Assembly: GCA_948585895.1 (NCBI GenBank)
Contig: CAPBNZ010000073.1
Location: forward strand, 1-7,472
Reading direction: 5' to 3'
From: an uncultured Clostridia bacterium
GTDB taxonomy: Bacteria; Bacillota; Clostridia; TANB77; CAG-508
Length of the DNA: 7,472 bases
Part shown: positions 5,396-7,472 of the stretch, piece by piece
Numbering within the stretch: position 1 is the first letter of the stretch
Layout of the letters: each line of letters starts with the position of its first letter
Notes under the pieces: model-generated
The model's database searches: none
What the model was told of the DNA's origin: nothing
Seen by the model: the letters and a program-made list of their open reading frames with translations, nothing else
Translations under genes and position numbers: made by a program

Positions 5396-7056
5396 TCATT
5401 TAATTCAAATTTAAATACTTGATTTTGAACACAGTATTCAGCTTCATAGAATCTAACATCATAAAATTGTCTTAATCTCATAATGTGCTCTCCAACTTTT
5501 TCAATAGGAAGATACTTACTAAATCTCATAAATCCTGCAAAGTTTCCAAACATTTGAATCTTTTTATCCAAGTAACCTTGATTTTCTAATCCGGTCATTG
5601 GTTTACAAATAGATTCTCTAAATTTCACATACTTAACTTCATATTTATTACTAACTTTATCAAGCTCTATTTCATCAACATATCTCATTATTAAATCTGC
5701 TTTTTCTTCTCGAGTATAATCTTTCCAAAATTTATTATAATCTTGATACTTGTCTGGATATTTGATTTTATTAATGAAGTCTATATCTCTTTTTAACAAA
5801 ATATCTTCAGAAGTAAATCTTAGTTCATCACTTACTTCGGTATCAATAATTTTATTCTCTAATTCTTCAATTGAATTATCAATATTGTTTTTCTCTTTTT
5901 TATAATTTTCTAAAAGAAGTATGCCTTCAAGATAAGCTTGCAGTAATCTTTCATCTTTTGCTTTTAATTCTTTGATTTCCTTTTCTAATAGTTCTACAGG
6001 ATTTTCAACTTTTTGCTTAATCATAGGTAAGAAAAATTGATTAACAATTGAATCGTACTCTACAATATCATCAATAAAGTTCTTGATATAGTTTTCAATC
6101 GTTTCTTCTTTGATATTGCATTTACAATCAGTACAATAATAGTAGTAATAGACATTCCCATTTTTCTTTTTCGTTGCTTTACCACCCATAATTCTATTAC
6201 AATGAGGACACTTTAATTTTTGTAAAAATAAGTAAGTTAAGTTTCTAATATAACTACGAGAGTTTTTCTTCTTTTGCACCTGACATTCTTCCCATAGTTC
6301 ACGAGATACAATAGGTTCAACCACATCTTTATAGTAAATAGGATTCTTAGTTCTTTTACCATGTACAAAATCACCTTTATAAACCTCATTTTGTAATATG
6401 GTAGTTATAGTAGAATCACACCAATTCTCCTTACCTAGAACTTTTTCTTTATTAAATAAATTGCTAATCTTTTGATAAGACATACCACTATAATATAGTT
6501 CAAATATTCTAACAACAATATCCTTTGTTAATGGATTAGGAACAAGCATTTTATTTTCATGTTTATAACCTAAACAAGCTCTGTATGGCAAATGACCTTT
6601 TTTTATAGCACCTGCTAATCCAAATTTAGTTCTCTCTGATGTTCTTTCAATTTCAAGTTGAGCAAGTATAGTAGTCATTCTCATAAAGAATACACCTGTT
6701 GAAGTCTCAGTATTTAACTCCTCACATATACTTTCCAAACTACAATGATTTTCTTCTAATAATTTACAAATAGTTTCTAAGTCTTGGATAGAACGAGTCA
6801 GTCTATCAAGTTTATAAACAATAATTTTGTTTATCTTGCCATCCTTCATATCTTGAACCATTTCTTGAAACTTAGGTCGTTTCATATTTTTAGCAGAAAC
6901 ACCTTCTTCACGATAAATCTTGTAAATTTGATACTTCTTATAATCACATAATCTTTTCATACTTTCTTCTTGTTCATCAAGACTAAAACCTTCACGGACC
7001 TGATCCTCTGTGCTTACGCGAGGATATAATCCACAAATTACTTCTTTTCCATTCAA
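5386..7056 (-). CDS. Large serine recombinase (site-specific integrase/TnpX-like)
   Basis: A 556-residue large serine recombinase, which cuts and rejoins DNA at short attachment sites through a 5'-phosphoserine link to integrate or excise a mobile element. The N-terminal resolvase domain (about 5-150) has LYPRVSTEDQ at 10-19 with nucleophile S15, the SLDEQEESM segment at 25-33, and KLDRLTRS at 82-89 with conserved arginines R85 and R88. The Recombinase domain follows (about 155-260), then a zinc ribbon with C283-x2-C286 and C308-x2-C311. A coiled coil lies at about 350-410, and the C-terminal tail ends in a VRFYEAEYCVQN strand pattern typical of this family. Length and all domains are complete, so it should be active. 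The start must be the TTG at 7056: it keeps the catalytic serine, no in-frame ATG exists upstream before a stop, and AGGAG lies 11 bases before it. Tandem 12-bp repeats and a terminator lie upstream. Recombinases of this family usually sit at one end of their element. Confidence 0.95.
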   Translation of the reverse strand: MNGKEVICGLYPRVSTEDQVREGFSLDEQEESMKRLCDYKKYQIYKIYREEGVSAKNMKRPKFQEMVQDMKDGKINKIIVYKLDRLTRSIQDLETICKLLEENHCSLESICEELNTETSTGVFFMRMTTILAQLEIERTSERTKFGLAGAIKKGHLPYRACLGYKHENKMLVPNPLTKDIVVRIFELYYSGMSYQKISNLFNKEKVLGKENWCDSTITTILQNEVYKGDFVHGKRTKNPIYYKDVVEPIVSRELWEECQVQKKKNSRSYIRNLTYLFLQKLKCPHCNRIMGGKATKKKNGNVYYYYYCTDCKCNIKEETIENYIKNFIDDIVEYDSIVNQFFLPMIKQKVENPVELLEKEIKELKAKDERLLQAYLEGILLLENYKKEKNNIDNSIEELENKIIDTEVSDELRFTSEDILLKRDIDFINKIKYPDKYQDYNKFWKDYTREEKADLIMRYVDEIELDKVSNKYEVKYVKFRESICKPMTGLENQGYLDKKIQMFGNFAGFMRFSKYLPIEKVGEHIMRLRQFYDVRFYEAEYCVQNQVFKFELNEKV

Positions 7057-7067
7057 TACAAAATCAT

Positions 7068-7072
7068 CTCCT
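7068..7072 (-). promoter_or_regulatory. Ribosome binding site for the recombinase TTG start
   Basis: The - strand reads AGGAG here, within an A-rich context, 11 bases before the TTG at 7056-7054. The ATG that overlaps this stretch is in another frame and reaches a stop after four codons, so the TTG is the only start compatible with the catalytic domain. The long spacing plus TTG implies weak translation, as would suit a recombinase. Confidence 0.6.
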
Positions 7073-7081
7073 TTTCTTTTT

Positions 7082-7132
7082 TTCTTGCGACATTTCTTAT
7101 GACAATTCTTATGTCATTTGTTACGACATTTC
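7082..7132. repeat. Four tandem 12-bp repeats upstream of the recombinase gene
   Basis: Exact 12-base periodicity on the + strand: TTCTTGCGACAT (7082-7093), TTCTTATGACAA (7094-7105), TTCTTATGTCAT (7106-7117), TTGTTACGACAT (7118-7129), then a partial TTC. The consensus is TTCTTAYGACAT; 12 bases is slightly over one helical turn, so the units lie on roughly the same face of DNA. Within the array, ATGACA and TGTCAT (7099-7104, 7112-7117) also form an inverted repeat. It sits between the preceding gene's terminator and the recombinase ribosome binding site, where a promoter and operator would be expected. This suggests a regulator or recombinase-accessory binding site; the binding protein is unknown. 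Confidence 0.75.
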
Positions 7133-7180
7133 AAAAAAAGAGAAGTGAAGGTACTACGAAATATAATACTTTCACTTCTC
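7133..7180 (-). terminator. Intrinsic terminator of the upstream minus-strand gene
   Basis: Arms 7140-7153 and 7167-7180 pair over 14 bases with one G-U pair and a 13-base loop. On the - strand the hairpin is followed at once by seven T (7139-7133). It ends the partial gene at 7268 and insulates the recombinase gene from it, so the recombinase must have its own promoter to the left of the hairpin. The 87 bases from 7181 to 7267 hold no other feature that I can support. Confidence 0.85.
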
Positions 7181-7267
7181 AAAATACATTGTAAGACTAT
7201 GGGATAATTATCTATCCACTACATTAATTATACAACTTTTGTCTTAAAATGTCCATCCTGTGAAAGT

Positions 7268-7472
7268 CTAGTTCATAGTGTTTAAGTAGTTTTCTAATTC
7301 TGATATTTGAATTTTATTTGTTAGATTTCCAATATAAATATCAGTAGAATAATTAAATACAAGAAATGTAATACCTTTGATAATAATTCTATGAGGTTCT
7401 ATAAAGTGTAGATTAGATTTATCAATCTTTCTAATACTACCATTAATAAATGTGGGCTTAACCTTATTAAAT
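7268..7472 (-). CDS. Unrecognised protein, C-terminal 67 residues (5' end outside window)
   Basis: An open frame enters from the right edge on the - strand and ends in TAG at 7268-7270, giving at least 67 residues. The composition is protein-like, with alternating hydrophobic strands (EPHRIIIKGITFLVFNYS, then DIYIGNL) and a short C-terminal helix (ISELENYLNTMN). The strong terminator 87 bases downstream on the same strand supports a real gene end. I do not recognise the family. By position it is probably a gene of the element that carries the recombinase. Confidence 0.5.
   Translation of the reverse strand, partial: FNKVKPTFINGSIRKIDKSNLHFIEPHRIIIKGITFLVFNYSTDIYIGNLTNKIQISELENYLNTMN

Noticed and set aside
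7082..7132. CRISPR-like array
   Set aside because: The units are 12 bases long and directly adjoining, with no spacers.
7106..7134. Minus-strand promoter with TTGAAA (7134-7129) and TAAGAA (7111-7106) for the recombinase
   Set aside because: The -35 box and 17-base spacing are fair, but the -10 box matches the consensus at only about three of six positions.
7202..7217. Small inverted repeat GGATA/TATCC
   Set aside because: Only five base pairs and no T-run; too weak to call a terminator or an attachment site.

Overview
The window is very AT-rich, uses the standard bacterial code (TGG for Trp, TAA/TGA/TAG stops) and has strong AGGAG-type ribosome binding sites. It also has a T-box leader and a large serine recombinase of the type common in gut Firmicutes. 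I infer a low-GC Firmicutes genome (Clostridia or Erysipelotrichia-like); the species cannot be told. The gene mix (two phage-defence-type genes, an unusual seryl-tRNA synthetase operon, a probable mobilization-gene remnant and a site-specific recombinase) looks like an accessory island.

Left part (1-2465, + strand): the 3' portion of an AIPR-family gene (its 5' end is outside the window) is followed after 169 bases by a complete Shedu-type (SduA, DUF4263) PD-(D/E)XK nuclease gene. Together they form a small defence island.

Middle (2458-4914, + strand): a near-consensus promoter overlaps the end of the Shedu gene and drives a T-box leader with a UCU (Ser) specifier codon and a clear antiterminator/terminator. 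Next come a possible 12-codon leader ORF, a seryl-tRNA synthetase gene with non-standard motif 2 and motif 3 sequences, and, 19 bases later, a GS-x10-DxD nucleotidyltransferase gene. serS and the nucleotidyltransferase appear to form one transcription unit controlled by uncharged tRNA-Ser. It ends at a hairpin shared with the converging minus-strand gene.

Right part (4892-7472, - strand): reading leftward, the 3' end of an unrecognised gene comes first, then its terminator, then four tandem 12-bp repeats. These are followed by a TTG-started large serine recombinase gene and a coiled-coil ORF that looks like the C-terminal remnant of a Mob/Pre-type relaxase. The remnant's open frame extends upstream until it meets the end of the recombinase gene. 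This fits a serine-recombinase element lying to the right having inserted into a mobilization gene of an older element. If so, the defence genes and the serS operon could be cargo of, or neighbours to, that older element. This nested-element reading is inference; gene identities in the left and middle parts are much firmer.
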